Positions 17,665 through 26,560 of a stretch of 64,000 nucleotides of DNA are shown in pieces. This stretch comes from JBJHCA01 sp050485785. Its GTDB lineage: Bacteria > Bacteroidota > Bacteroidia > Chitinophagales > Saprospiraceae. A model generated the notes under the pieces. That model was not told the origin of the DNA, did no database searches, and saw only the letters and a program-made list of their open reading frames with translations. The stretch is taken from positions 34,485 to 98,484 of the forward strand of contig JBJHCA010000001.1 in NCBI GenBank assembly GCA_050485785.1. The letters are read 5' to 3'. Within the stretch, counting starts at the first letter, position 1. Each line of letters begins with the position of its first letter. Made by a program: the position numbers and the translations under genes.

Positions 17665-19035
17665 TCAATGTGCTGCAGTGTGCCGGTGGTGTATATCGGC
17701 AAAAACCTGTCCGCTCATCTTGCCTTCTCCGGCAGCTTGTTTAAGTTGAACATCAACAATATCACCAACCTGAATTGCAGGGTCTGAAACCGGAAACCTG
17801 ACGCGGATGTAATTGTCTGTATAGCCTTCGGCTTCGCCTTGGACGGATATGTCTTCAACCAGCACGGGTCTTACGGATTGTATGAAACGCTGGTTGAACA
17901 CATCTGTTTTCTGTGCTGACAATGACCGCAGCATTTCGTTGCGTTTTCTTCGCTTGTTCATGGAAACGCTGCCCGGCATGGTTGCAGCCGGTGTATTGCT
18001 TCGCTCAGAATAGGTAAATGCATGCAGGTAAGTAACATCCAGGGATTCGATGAATCGGAGGGTTTCAAGAAAATCATCGTCTGACTCACCGGGGAAGCCG
18101 GCAATTACATCCACACCTATGGCCGCATGGGGAATAAGTGAGCGGATAGTTTCCACTCTGTTTTGGTAGCGGTTGCGGCGATATCGCCTGCGCATAAGTG
18201 CCAGTTGGCGGTCGTTTCCGGATTGCAGCGGCAAATGAAAATGGGGCATAAAAGCTCTGGATGCTGCCACAAAACCAATAATATCGTCAGTCAGCAGGTT
18301 GGGCTCAATGGATGAGATCCGGAATCGTTCAATGCCTTGTACTTGATCCAGTGCACAGATCAATTCCTCAAAGGTTCCGTGGCGTTGAGCGGGTTGGCCG
18401 GGTTCAGGTGGCAGCTGGAGGCCGAAATCCCCAATGTTGACACCCGTAAGTACTATTTCGATGCACCCCATGGCAGCAATTTTTTCAGCCTGTCTCACCA
18501 GGGATTCAATTTGCGGGCTTCGGCTGAAACCACGGGCCAGGGGAATGGTGCAAAATGAACAGTTGTAGTTGCAGCCATCCTGTACTTTTAAAAAGGTACG
18601 GGTGCGGTCGCCAAAACTAAACGCCTCATGGAAATCCGAAACTTCATTGATGTTGCCGGCTTTTACCATGCCTTTTGCCCGATGACCGGCCAGGGTGTGT
18701 ACATACTCCATGATCCTGAATTTTTCTGCGGCACCAAGCACCAGATCTACTCCCGGTATTGAAGCAATTTCATTGGGTTTAAGCTGGGCATAGCAACCCA
18801 CCACAATGACCTGCGTATCGGGATTATTCCTCAAAACCCGGCGTACGATGTTTCTGCATTTTTTGTCGGCAAACTCGGTTACACTGCAGGTATTGATCAC
18901 ACATACATCTGAAGCCCGGTCAAAAGGAACAACCTGAAAACCCGCATCCTCAAACATACGGCTGTACGAAGAGCTCTCTGCAAAATTGAGTTTGCAACCA
19001 AGTGTATGAAAACTTACTGTACCGGGTGTTGCCAT
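17665..19035 (-). CDS. mtaB: tRNA (N6-threonylcarbamoyladenosine(37)-C2)-methylthiotransferase
   Basis: Radical-SAM enzyme that adds a methylthio group to t6A37 of ANN-decoding tRNAs. The 456-aa protein has the N-terminal methylthiotransferase domain with cluster ligands C14 (TLGCKLN), C50 and C81, the radical SAM triad C155-x3-C159-x2-C162 in DGCNYNCSFC, and a C-terminal TRAM-like segment. TLGCKLN and GCYAQ favour MtaB over MiaB. A TATCTTTG box at 19044-19051 lies only about nine bases before the ATG, which implies a leaderless or nearly leaderless mRNA. Confidence 0.93.
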   Translation of the reverse strand: MATPGTVSFHTLGCKLNFAESSSYSRMFEDAGFQVVPFDRASDVCVINTCSVTEFADKKCRNIVRRVLRNNPDTQVIVVGCYAQLKPNEIASIPGVDLVLGAAEKFRIMEYVHTLAGHRAKGMVKAGNINEVSDFHEAFSFGDRTRTFLKVQDGCNYNCSFCTIPLARGFSRSPQIESLVRQAEKIAAMGCIEIVLTGVNIGDFGLQLPPEPGQPAQRHGTFEELICALDQVQGIERFRISSIEPNLLTDDIIGFVAASRAFMPHFHLPLQSGNDRQLALMRRRYRRNRYQNRVETIRSLIPHAAIGVDVIAGFPGESDDDFLETLRFIESLDVTYLHAFTYSERSNTPAATMPGSVSMNKRRKRNEMLRSLSAQKTDVFNQRFIQSVRPVLVEDISVQGEAEGYTDNYIRVRFPVSDPAIQVGDIVDVQLKQAAGEGKMSGQVFADIHHRHTAAH

Positions 19036-19043
19036 AAACGCCG

Positions 19044-19051
19044 CAAAGATA
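19044..19051 (-). promoter_or_regulatory. -7 box of mtaB, directly before the start codon
   Basis: TATCTTTG on the minus strand, exact TAnnTTTG. Eight bases separate it from the ATG, so the transcription start would fall at or next to the start codon. Confidence 0.5.
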
Positions 19052-19129
19052 ACGAGAATATACCTAAAATGTCTTATCAGTATATTCCAGAGTCATTGCG
19101 CAGTTAAAAGGGCAAAGTGGGGCTCTGGG

Positions 19130-19909
19130 TTATTTCCTGTGCAGCATGGTGACTACGGTTCTGGTCAGTGCACGAGGTGAAAATCTCACGGAATTGGCCA
19201 GTATGTAATTGAGCATACCATGGACAGCCACAGTTTTGCCTTCCTTCATGGCGCGGTAACCGTATTCGGCTACCTCGGCAGAGGTGGGCAGTTTCCGGCC
19301 TCTAAACAGACGAACACCATCCATATTGGCTACTTGCTGAAAGCCACTGGTTGTTGGGCCAGGGCACAAAGCGGTAACCGTTATGCCGGTGCCTTTGAGT
19401 TCAGTGGCCAGGCCTTCGCTCAGGTGGAGGATATAAGCTTTGCTGGCATAATACACGCTCATGCCCGGACCCGGCTGAAATGCTGCCGTTGAGGCAACAT
19501 TCATGATCCGCCCATACCCGTTTTTTAGCATATCAGGCAGAAAAAGACGGGTAAGTAAAGTAAGCGATGCAATGTTAACGTTGATCATATCCATGGCAAG
19601 GCCGGTATCGGTTTCGGCAAAGTTTCCGAGATGCCCAAAGCCGGCATTGTTGATCAGATAACTGATGGTGATGTTCTCCGATTTACAAAAGTCAAAAAGT
19701 TGCTGTGCTTCCTGAGTGTTGGACAGGTCTGCAGTGATTACGGAAACTTTTGTTTCATGTGCAGATTCCAGTTCCTGCTTAAGTCTGTTGAGTTGGTCGG
19801 TTCTGCGTGCGGTTACAACCAGATTGATGCCCCGGCCGGCAAACACCCTTGCCAGTTCCATGCCAATGCCGGATGAAGCCCCGGTAATGAGGGCGGTTTT
19901 GTAGATCAT
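19130..19909 (-). CDS. Short-chain dehydrogenase/reductase (classical SDR)
   Basis: A 259-aa NAD(P)-dependent oxidoreductase, cytoplasmic, substrate unknown. The cofactor loop GASSGIG is at residues 10-16, NNAG at 87-90, the catalytic Ser near 140 and the Y153-x3-K157 pair in VYYASKAY. Sequence style resembles the DltE/YqjQ-type SDRs. It stands 94 bases downstream of mtaB on the same strand, possibly co-transcribed. Confidence 0.88.
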   Translation of the reverse strand: MIYKTALITGASSGIGMELARVFAGRGINLVVTARRTDQLNRLKQELESAHETKVSVITADLSNTQEAQQLFDFCKSENITISYLINNAGFGHLGNFAETDTGLAMDMINVNIASLTLLTRLFLPDMLKNGYGRIMNVASTAAFQPGPGMSVYYASKAYILHLSEGLATELKGTGITVTALCPGPTTSGFQQVANMDGVRLFRGRKLPTSAEVAEYGYRAMKEGKTVAVHGMLNYILANSVRFSPRALTRTVVTMLHRK

Positions 19910-20216
19910 GAACAGCTTGTTTAAGGTAGTAACCGAATGCAGAGAGCAAGGTTCAAAGCACAGAGATGCTCATTGATAGGAACAATTGTTCTGAATATGC
20001 ACAACAAATGGCATGGATTTTTAATAATTGCTTACCTTACAGGCATAAAGTACCTGATGCAGACTTGTTGACGGTTCTCCAGGATTAAGATTATAGTATT
20101 CATGCCAGGTAAACTTCCGGCGGATCACAAATTGATCAGGGGAAGTGCTGTGTCCGGGTCATCAGAAAAACAAAGAGCTATAAAAAATAAAAACCAACCT
20201 TTAAAAATGTGACATT
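19910..20216. other. Intergenic region between divergent SDR and lemA
   Basis: About 307 bases without a supported gene. It carries element copy 3 (20170-20181) next to an A-rich stretch, and no clear TAnnTTTG box or terminator. Confidence 0.5.
20170..20181 (-). repeat. Dispersed element ATAnCTCTTTGT, copy 3
   Basis: Exact on the minus strand (ATAGCTCTTTGT), with T-rich bases upstream on that strand. It is 36 bases before the lemA ATG. Confidence 0.75.
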
Positions 20217-20765
20217 ATGCTTTATATACTGATAGGCATAGCCCTGCTGGCCGGTTTGGTGTTAATTGTGTACTACAATCGCTTTGTAAGGCTGAGTAAC
20301 GGTTTACAGGAAGCTCAAAGCGGCATTGAAGTGCAATTTAAAAAGCGCGCCGATCTGTTGCCTGCGCTGGTGAAAACTGTGAAAGCCTACGCCGCTCATG
20401 AGGAAGGGCTGCTCACCAGCATTACACAATTGCGTTCTTCGGGAATGAAGGCCGGTTCGGTACAGGAAATGGAGGGCGTACAAAAGGAGTTCAACCACAT
20501 GATCGGCCGATTGATGGTGGTAGCTGAAAACTATCCCAACCTAAAAGCGGATGCCAATTTCAGAACCCTTCAGGAGCAACTGGTAGGCATTGAAAAAAGT
20601 CTGGAAATGGCCCGGCGCTATTACAATGGCACAGTTCGCAACCTGAACAATGCCGTGGAGACTTTTCCTGGTGTTCTTTTTGCCGGGTTGCTCGGGTTTT
20701 CTTCAGCACCGTTTTTTGAAACCGAATCTGCATCAGAGAGAAGCATGCCCGAACTTAATCTTTAA
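20217..20765 (+). CDS. lemA: LemA family protein
   Basis: A 182-aa membrane-anchored helical protein. One N-terminal membrane helix (about 2-20, YILIGIALLAGLVLIVYY) precedes the LemA core with VQFKKRADLLPALVKTVKAY, then an antiparallel helical bundle including NYPNLKADANFRTLQEQL and MARRYYNGTVRNLN. The function of the family is unsettled. The next gene encodes a DUF2207 protein nine bases downstream; this pair recurs in many bacteria, which suggests a joint envelope role. Confidence 0.92.
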   Translation: MLYILIGIALLAGLVLIVYYNRFVRLSNGLQEAQSGIEVQFKKRADLLPALVKTVKAYAAHEEGLLTSITQLRSSGMKAGSVQEMEGVQKEFNHMIGRLMVVAENYPNLKADANFRTLQEQLVGIEKSLEMARRYYNGTVRNLNNAVETFPGVLFAGLLGFSSAPFFETESASERSMPELNL

Positions 20766-20774
20766 TTGATTGCC

Positions 20775-22772
20775 ATGATCAGATACGTGCTGCCGGCATT
20801 AGTGATGTTTCTCACTTTTGTGCTGAACCTTCAATCCAATCAGACCCGGGTTACGCAAGTGAATGACCCTTCAGCCCTGAGTACTATTTTGAGCAACCGG
20901 CAATCGGAGGCTATTGAGCATTATCATGCCGACATTACCGTGAATGCCGATGGAACGGTGGATGTGACGGAGACGATAAGGGTTCGTGTGCTTGGCAATC
21001 AGATCAGACGGGGTATCTTTCGCGATATTCCCACCGTATATCCCGGCGATGTGCTGCCTTACCGATCACTGCTCAGAATTAGTGCTGTGGAACGCAACGG
21101 AAAGCCGGAGTCGTACCTCAGAGAGCGGCAGATGGGATACCAGCGGCTGTATATCGGGCATGAAGATGTATTGCTGGAGCGGGGAGTGCATGAGTACACT
21201 ATCAGTTACAGCATGGACAGGATGATCCGGTTTTTTGACGAATATGATGAACTTTACTGGAATGTTACGGGCAATTACTGGGGATTTACTATTGAGCAGG
21301 CCTCAGCCATAGTTCGTTTTCCGGAAGGGTCATCTGTACTGCAGTACAATGCCTATACCGGTTCCATAGGTTCAACGGATCAGGATTTTGAAGCAGTAAT
21401 GCTTGATGAATCCACCATACGATTTACCGGAACAACACCCCTGGCGGCAAGCGAGGGCATAACCGTGGCTGCAGCTATTCCGACAGGAGTAATTCAGGCT
21501 CCGGACCATGCGCAGCTGTTTCGATGGCGTTGGTATCGAGATTTCAGGCCGGTAACCACAGCAATATTGGTATTCATCTTTCTACTCGCCTATTACTATT
21601 ATGCCTGGCGTCGCTACGGAATTGACCCGAAAGGTGGGGCCGTAATTCCTTTGTTTGAGCCTCCCAATGGAATGGGACCTGTGGAAGCTGCAACCATTTA
21701 CCGCAACAATTTTCAGCCCGGCATGTCATCAGCAGCATTGATGGAACTGGCCATGAAAGGCTACATCAGCATTGAGGTAACGGACAAGGTGAAGCTTCGC
21801 CGTCCACGTACTTTCAAGATAACGGCTCTCAAACGCGAGTACGGCAATGACCTTCATGAGGATTCAAAGTTGCTGTTTGAATCCCTATTTGGATGGAGCA
21901 GCTCCCGAAGGTCATCCGTAACCCTGGGCGGAAGTTACAGCAAAACAGTACAGACGGCAGTCAATCGCGTGCGCACACACGTAAACCGGCTGATCAATAA
22001 AAAATTTGAATTTGAAACGCCGTTTGTGGTCATGGGTGTCTTTACCGGAATAGTGGTGACAGCCGTACTCATTTCCAATTCCATTGCACTCACAGAACAT
22101 ACTGATTTCATGATCCTTTGGTGGTTTTTAGGCGGTGGTTACGTAGTTGTTGTGTACCTCATTCTGCCCCTGATCATGAAATCCATAGTGATGACCTACC
22201 GGGCTCGTGTTACACTGATTCACTGGATTCTGATCATCTCACTGCTGATACTGAGTATTCATGCAGTAGTCAATGCTTCATGGTGGTATGCAGCTTGGCC
22301 GGGAATTATAATGATGTGGTTTGGACTGGCAGGAGGGATCTTCTGCAATCTGTTGTGGCGTCCTACTGAGGAAGGCCGGAAGAAGCTCGATAAAATCATG
22401 GGTTTTCGAATGTTTCTCCAAACCAGTGAAGTTGAAAGGATCAGGCATATGGGAGGCCCGGAGCTTACCCCTGAACTGTATGAAGACTATGTGCCCTATG
22501 CCATGGCACTGGGTGTGGAGAAACAATGGACACGGCTGTTCAGTAAAGTTTTGAGCAGGGAGCAATGGGAGCAGGTAGAGCGCCGGACATCGCGTTATTA
22601 CATGCCCGGGGTGCATCACAGCAGTTCTTCACTGAGCAGTTCATTAGGAGCCATGAGTAGTGGACTGAGTTCGGCTACCTCCACATCTGCCACTCCGCCA
22701 AGCAGTTCCGGAAGCGGTGGCGGCGGTTCATCTGGTGGTGGCGGTGGTGGTGGCGGCGGCGGTGGCTGGTAA
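20775..22772 (+). CDS. DUF2207 membrane protein with glycine-rich tail
   Basis: A 665-aa membrane protein. An N-terminal hydrophobic segment (signal or anchor) leads into the extracytoplasmic DUF2207 domain (about 45-240: HYHADITVNADGTVDVTETI, IRRGIFRDIP, then YWNVTGNYWGF). A membrane helix at about 255-275 is followed by a cytoplasmic part, three more helices between about 420 and 530, and a Ser/Gly-rich tail ending in an uninterrupted glycine run before a final Trp. This tail is typical of the family and of unknown use. ATG 20775 follows the lemA stop by nine bases; a TTG directly after that stop is less likely. Confidence 0.88.
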   Translation: MIRYVLPALVMFLTFVLNLQSNQTRVTQVNDPSALSTILSNRQSEAIEHYHADITVNADGTVDVTETIRVRVLGNQIRRGIFRDIPTVYPGDVLPYRSLLRISAVERNGKPESYLRERQMGYQRLYIGHEDVLLERGVHEYTISYSMDRMIRFFDEYDELYWNVTGNYWGFTIEQASAIVRFPEGSSVLQYNAYTGSIGSTDQDFEAVMLDESTIRFTGTTPLAASEGITVAAAIPTGVIQAPDHAQLFRWRWYRDFRPVTTAILVFIFLLAYYYYAWRRYGIDPKGGAVIPLFEPPNGMGPVEAATIYRNNFQPGMSSAALMELAMKGYISIEVTDKVKLRRPRTFKITALKREYGNDLHEDSKLLFESLFGWSSSRRSSVTLGGSYSKTVQTAVNRVRTHVNRLINKKFEFETPFVVMGVFTGIVVTAVLISNSIALTEHTDFMILWWFLGGGYVVVVYLILPLIMKSIVMTYRARVTLIHWILIISLLILSIHAVVNASWWYAAWPGIIMMWFGLAGGIFCNLLWRPTEEGRKKLDKIMGFRMFLQTSEVERIRHMGGPELTPELYEDYVPYAMALGVEKQWTRLFSKVLSREQWEQVERRTSRYYMPGVHHSSSSLSSSLGAMSSGLSSATSTSATPPSSSGSGGGGSSGGGGGGGGGGGW

Positions 22773-22855
22773 TTACAGGTTGCCGAAATGATTAGTTATC
22801 AATTTGCAGCACCAAACCCCGGGGCATGGCGTTTATACAGAAATTTTGCCCGGCT

Positions 22856-23929
22856 ATGAAGCGGCTCGACCGGTATATCATCCGGAAATACTTATCGACT
22901 TTCATTTTCACCTGTCTGTTGTTCAGTGCAGTAGCCGTTGCTATTGATTTCAGTGAAAAGCTTGAGGATTACCGCGAGCCCACCTGGCAGGAAGTCATAT
23001 TTGACTACTACGTCAACTTTTTGCCTTTCATCAATTGGCAGCTTTTTCCCATTTATACGTTGATCACCGTAATTTTCTTTACCGGGAGGCTGGCCAATAA
23101 CAGTGAGATCATTGCCATTCTGAATGCCGGTGTGAGCTTCAGACGTCTGGCGGTACCGTATATGTTATGTGCTGCAGTGATAGCTACGGTTCACTTTTAC
23201 GGCAACCACCGATGGGTTCCCAATGCCAACAAAACCAGGGTGCATTTTGAGAACACCTATGTTTGGAAAAATAATTTTGAGAGCCGAACCACCAACATTC
23301 ACCGCTACATCAGACCTCAGGAGAAGATTTACATTCAGCGGTTCAGTACCGTTGACTCCTCGGCCCGGTATTTTTCAGTGGAAAGGTTTGAAGAACAGGA
23401 TCTGGTTTACAGGCTTGTTGCATCCTCGGCCAGGTGGAATGAAGATGAGAAAGCATGGTACCTCAACAATGTGGTGGAAAGAACCTGGAACGAAATGAAC
23501 GAAACCATGGCACATTCGCGGTCTATGACCCTGGAGATTCCGCTGGGCCCCGGTGATTTAATCCGCCGTGACAATCTACGCGAAACCATGACCACTTCAG
23601 AACTGCTGGCCTTCATAGAACAGGAAGAGCTTCGTGGTGCAGGCAATTTGGAAGGGTTCTGGGTAGAGCGGTACAGAAGAACCAGCGATGCATTCATGGT
23701 ATTCATTCTCACCATGATCGGCCTGTCTATCGCCTCCCGGAAGGTAAGGGGTGGCATGGGCGTTCATCTGGCCATTGGATTTGCATTGGGGGGGCTTTAT
23801 GTGTTTATATCGCGGTTTTCGCACGTGTTTGCCACCATGGGCGGACTTGATCCCGCCATTGGTGTATGGTTACCCAATATCCTGTTCATTGGTGTGGTGA
23901 TTGCACTGATGTTCAAGGCACAAAAGTAG
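22856..23929 (+). CDS. LptF/LptG family permease (YjgP/YjgQ)
   Basis: A 357-aa inner-membrane permease of the lipopolysaccharide export ABC system, in which LptF and LptG move LPS from the inner membrane to the LptC/A bridge. It starts MKRLDRYIIRKYLSTFIFT, matching family starts; an ATG 30 bases upstream (22826) is possible. Helices are seen at about 12-35, 55-80 and 95-115, then a periplasmic beta-jellyroll part (about 120-265), then three helices to the end. LANNSEIIAILNAG and FAMG-type C-terminal helices fit. It is downstream of the DUF2207 gene but separated by 83 bases. Confidence 0.92.
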   Translation: MKRLDRYIIRKYLSTFIFTCLLFSAVAVAIDFSEKLEDYREPTWQEVIFDYYVNFLPFINWQLFPIYTLITVIFFTGRLANNSEIIAILNAGVSFRRLAVPYMLCAAVIATVHFYGNHRWVPNANKTRVHFENTYVWKNNFESRTTNIHRYIRPQEKIYIQRFSTVDSSARYFSVERFEEQDLVYRLVASSARWNEDEKAWYLNNVVERTWNEMNETMAHSRSMTLEIPLGPGDLIRRDNLRETMTTSELLAFIEQEELRGAGNLEGFWVERYRRTSDAFMVFILTMIGLSIASRKVRGGMGVHLAIGFALGGLYVFISRFSHVFATMGGLDPAIGVWLPNILFIGVVIALMFKAQK

Positions 23930-23977
23930 GTGCAGTAATTTTTTATGTCCCGGCCCGCGCAATACCGGAAATATATC

Positions 23978-23985
23978 TATTTTTG
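23978..23985 (+). promoter_or_regulatory. -7 box of tRNA-Leu
   Basis: TATTTTTG, exact TAnnTTTG, 11 bases before the tRNA 5' end, which fits transcription starting at or just before the tRNA. Confidence 0.55.
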
Positions 23986-23996
23986 CAGACCTTCCA

Positions 23997-24081
23997 GCCC
24001 GGGTGGTGGAACTGGTAGACACGCAGGACTTAAAATCCTGTGGCCGTTGAGGCCGTGCGGGTTCGATTCCCGCCCCGGGTA
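23997..24081 (+). tRNA. tRNA-Leu (anticodon TAA)
   Basis: An 85-base tRNA folds with acceptor GCCCGGG pairing CCCGGGT (one G-U), a D arm with GGTGGTGGAACTGGTAGAC, anticodon stem CAGGA/TCCTG with loop CTTAAAA, a long class II variable arm (TGGCCGTTGAGGCCGT), and T arm GCGGG-TTCGATT-CCCGC. The discriminator is A. A complete CCA end is not encoded (CCC follows). The long variable arm and the TAA anticodon define leucine. Confidence 0.97.
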
Positions 24082-24300
24082 CCCCAATATTCCTGTTATT
24101 GGACAATGACTTTGAGTTTGTGCGATGCTTGCAGGCCTTGATCACGGTAAGTTCTCTGCATTTTTACATCCAAGTTCCTACTTGAAAATCATTCCTGAAT
24201 GAGCACCTTTTATATGCCTGAAAGGAACTTGCTTGCCTGGCAATATTGGTCTCAACCGTCATTCCGGAGAAGATGGGTTTCGCATGCTGTGATTTTTGGT

Positions 24301-24308
24301 TAATTTTG
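24301..24308 (+). promoter_or_regulatory. Candidate -7 box before the 24314 gene
   Basis: TAATTTTG, exact TAnnTTTG, five bases before the ATG at 24314. If used, the transcript would be leaderless. Confidence 0.35.
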
Positions 24309-24313
24309 CCCGA

Positions 24314-24691
24314 ATGGAAGACTGGCAACTGGATTTTGAATGGCTTAGAATACGCCATTTCGTTAAAGACACCCTGGGCCGCGATGAGCTGCCCGATATG
24401 AACGCCATGCTTTTTCTGGTGGGCATACAGGAGCTGGGGTACTGGCCCGAAAGCTTTACCAAAGAGCAAAAGCAGGATCTGATGCATATTGCAGTTTGTC
24501 GTTTGCTGAGCAGCAGGGGATATTTTGAGTTTGAGGGGCTGGATGATGAAGGCTGGCCGCACTGGAAGCTGGTGAAGCCTATTGATGCGCTGTCAAAGGA
24601 TGCCCAGGAAAACCTGCTCAAGGAAATGATTATTAAATATTTTGAGAACTACACCAAAACCGAACCCACCAATGAACAAACTTCTGTTTAG
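24314..24691 (+). CDS. Conserved hypothetical protein
   Basis: A 125-aa soluble, helix-rich acidic protein with no signal peptide (starts MEDWQLDFEWLRIRHFVKD, with DELPDMNAMLFLVGIQELGYWP following). I recognise it only as a small protein of the kind conserved in Bacteroidota, without a named domain. Its 3' end overlaps the start of the next gene by 20 bases, so translation may be coupled to the cyclophilin lipoprotein downstream. ATG 24314 is preferred to TTG 24296. Confidence 0.75.
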   Translation: MEDWQLDFEWLRIRHFVKDTLGRDELPDMNAMLFLVGIQELGYWPESFTKEQKQDLMHIAVCRLLSSRGYFEFEGLDDEGWPHWKLVKPIDALSKDAQENLLKEMIIKYFENYTKTEPTNEQTSV

Positions 24692-25319
24692 TCTGCTGAT
24701 ACCGGCCTTAACCTGTTTACTACTGTTGAGCGCTTGCGGCGATGGCGATGATCACCGCTACGTGATGGTAAGTACGGATTATGGCGATATGAAAATTAAA
24801 CTGTTCAATAGCACGCCAGAGCACAGGGATAATTTCATCAAGCTCACTGAAGAAGGGTTTTATGATGATCTTCTTTTTCACCGTATTATCCAGGGCTTTA
24901 TGGTTCAGGGAGGTGATCCTGATTCGCGAAATGCCTCACAGGGCCAGCGTTTGGGCACCGGTGGACCGGGATACACCATACCGGCAGAAATTGGCGAACA
25001 TCATTTTAAAGGTCGTGTAGCTGCAGCCCGCACTCCTGACCAGACCAATCCCGAGCGCCGTTCATCGGGTTCACAGTTTTACATCGTCCAGGGTCAAAAC
25101 GTTCCTGAACAACTTCTGAACCAGAACCCCAATTACAGCGACGAAGACATTGAGCGTTACCTGCGGGATGGCGGCACACCTCAGCTCGATGCGCAGTATA
25201 CCGTGTTTGGCGAAGTGGTGGAAGGCCTTGATGTAATAGACCGCATTGCATCTGTGCAAACCGGCCCTAACGATCGGCCCGTGGAGGATGTACGCATGAA
25301 AGTTAGCATCGTTAAATAA
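24672..25319 (+). CDS. Peptidyl-prolyl cis-trans isomerase lipoprotein (cyclophilin)
   Basis: A 215-aa envelope PPIase that speeds proline isomerisation during protein folding. A lipobox LLSAC (Cys22) anchors it. The cyclophilin domain fills about 35-215: DYGDMKIKLF, HRDNFIKLTEEGFYDDLLFH, the catalytic-type FHRIIQGFMVQGGDP, GPGYTIPAE, SSGSQFYIV and TVFGEVVEGLDVIDRI. ATG 24672 starts the signal peptide inside the end of the previous gene. It forms a tandem with a second cyclophilin gene eight bases downstream. Confidence 0.93.
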   Translation: MNKLLFSLLIPALTCLLLLSACGDGDDHRYVMVSTDYGDMKIKLFNSTPEHRDNFIKLTEEGFYDDLLFHRIIQGFMVQGGDPDSRNASQGQRLGTGGPGYTIPAEIGEHHFKGRVAAARTPDQTNPERRSSGSQFYIVQGQNVPEQLLNQNPNYSDEDIERYLRDGGTPQLDAQYTVFGEVVEGLDVIDRIASVQTGPNDRPVEDVRMKVSIVK

Positions 25320-25327
25320 TTGATACC

Positions 25328-26257
25328 ATGATCAGGACAGGAATGATTATTCAGAGAGCAGAGGGGGCATTATTTTTTGGGATATCTCTTTGTGTGTGCA
25401 TAGTTCTGTTATCGGCATGTTCCCGACCTGTAGCGCAGTTCACACTCACACATGACGAAGTACCCAGAGCACCTGCCACCATTTCAGTGAACAACCAGTC
25501 CGAGAATGCCGAGGAATACCTGTGGATCATTCCCGGCAAGGATACCGTGCGGGAAGCAGAACCCACTTTCAGAATAATGCAGTCCGGTGATTATGAGATC
25601 ACCTTAATAGCCCGTCAGGGCAACAAAATGCGATCAAAAACCATGGAACTCAAAGTTAGCCCCCCGGAAAAATGCCTCATTATCATCGAAACACCTTTCG
25701 GAAACATGATGGCAGAGTTGTATGATGAAACCCCGCAGCACCGCGACAATTTCCTCAAACTGACCGAAGAGGGCTTTTTTGATGGTCTGCTGTTTCATCG
25801 GGTGATCAATGGCTTCATGATCCAGGGTGGCGACCCTGACTCGAGGGCTGCCTCGGCCGGACAGAGATTGGGCATGGGTGGTCCCGGTTATACCGTCCCG
25901 GCTGAATTTGTAGACACCCTGGTTCATCTCAAGGGTGCCCTTTCCGCTGCACGTCAGGCTGATCAGGTGAATCCGCAGCGAGCCAGTTCTGGATCACAGT
26001 TTTATATTGTTCAGGGCCGACCTGCTGATGAAGCCATGCTGCAGCGGTTTGCCATGCAAAAAGGCAGCCCCTATACCGAACAGCAAATCAAGGCTTATGC
26101 CGAAGTTGGCGGCACACCTTTCCTGGATGGGCAGTACACAGTGTTTGGCCGCATCATTGAAGGACTTGAGATTATCGACAAGATTGCAGAAGTGGAAACC
26201 GATGCTGCCGACCGCCCCAAAGAGGATGTCCGCATGCGGATTATTGCCGTGAAATAA
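25328..26257 (+). CDS. PKD-like domain plus cyclophilin lipoprotein
   Basis: A 309-aa envelope PPIase paralogue of the preceding gene. The lipobox is VLLSAC (Cys31). A PKD-like beta domain (about 36-112: AQFTLTHDEVPRAPATISV, then DYEITLIARQG) precedes the cyclophilin domain (about 113-309) with FHRVINGFMIQGGDP, GPGYTVPAEF, SSGSQFYIV and TVFGRIIEGLEIIDKI. The extra domain may recognise client proteins or the wall (inference). Element copy 4 lies inside the signal-peptide codons. Confidence 0.92.
   Translation: MIRTGMIIQRAEGALFFGISLCVCIVLLSACSRPVAQFTLTHDEVPRAPATISVNNQSENAEEYLWIIPGKDTVREAEPTFRIMQSGDYEITLIARQGNKMRSKTMELKVSPPEKCLIIIETPFGNMMAELYDETPQHRDNFLKLTEEGFFDGLLFHRVINGFMIQGGDPDSRAASAGQRLGMGGPGYTVPAEFVDTLVHLKGALSAARQADQVNPQRASSGSQFYIVQGRPADEAMLQRFAMQKGSPYTEQQIKAYAEVGGTPFLDGQYTVFGRIIEGLEIIDKIAEVETDAADRPKEDVRMRIIAVK
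25382..25393 (+). repeat. Dispersed element ATAnCTCTTTGT, copy 4
   Basis: Exact ATATCTCTTTGT after a T6 tract, within the signal-peptide codons of the PKD-cyclophilin gene (encoding ISLC). Confidence 0.75.
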
Positions 26258-26560
26258 TTGCAGGTAAGGGACAAACCCCGGTAACTTTAAATTACACTCC
26301 ACTAACCCGCCGTGTACGCAACAGGAGCCGGGTAGTTATTTAGTTACGTTAACATTGTAGCTGGATAACTTCAGAAAAGAATATCCAACGAAAAGTTGGT
26401 TGTTTGCAAAATCAAAACATAATACCTACATTTATTGCTTCAAGACGGAAGAAGTGATGCTTTTTTAAGCAAAGTGCGGAATCTGTCGCACTACGGCCAA
26501 TGCAAGGGATGCTATCATCGGATAGACAATTATATTTTAAGTTCTATACAATGAAAAACT
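26258..26560. other. Intergenic region before the cupin gene
   Basis: About 300 bases with no gene. It holds a small perfect hairpin CCAAC-GAAAA-GTTGG (26385-26399) and a possible promoter: TTTG near 26403, about 20 bases, then TACATTTA, one mismatch from TAnnTTTG. Confidence 0.4.
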
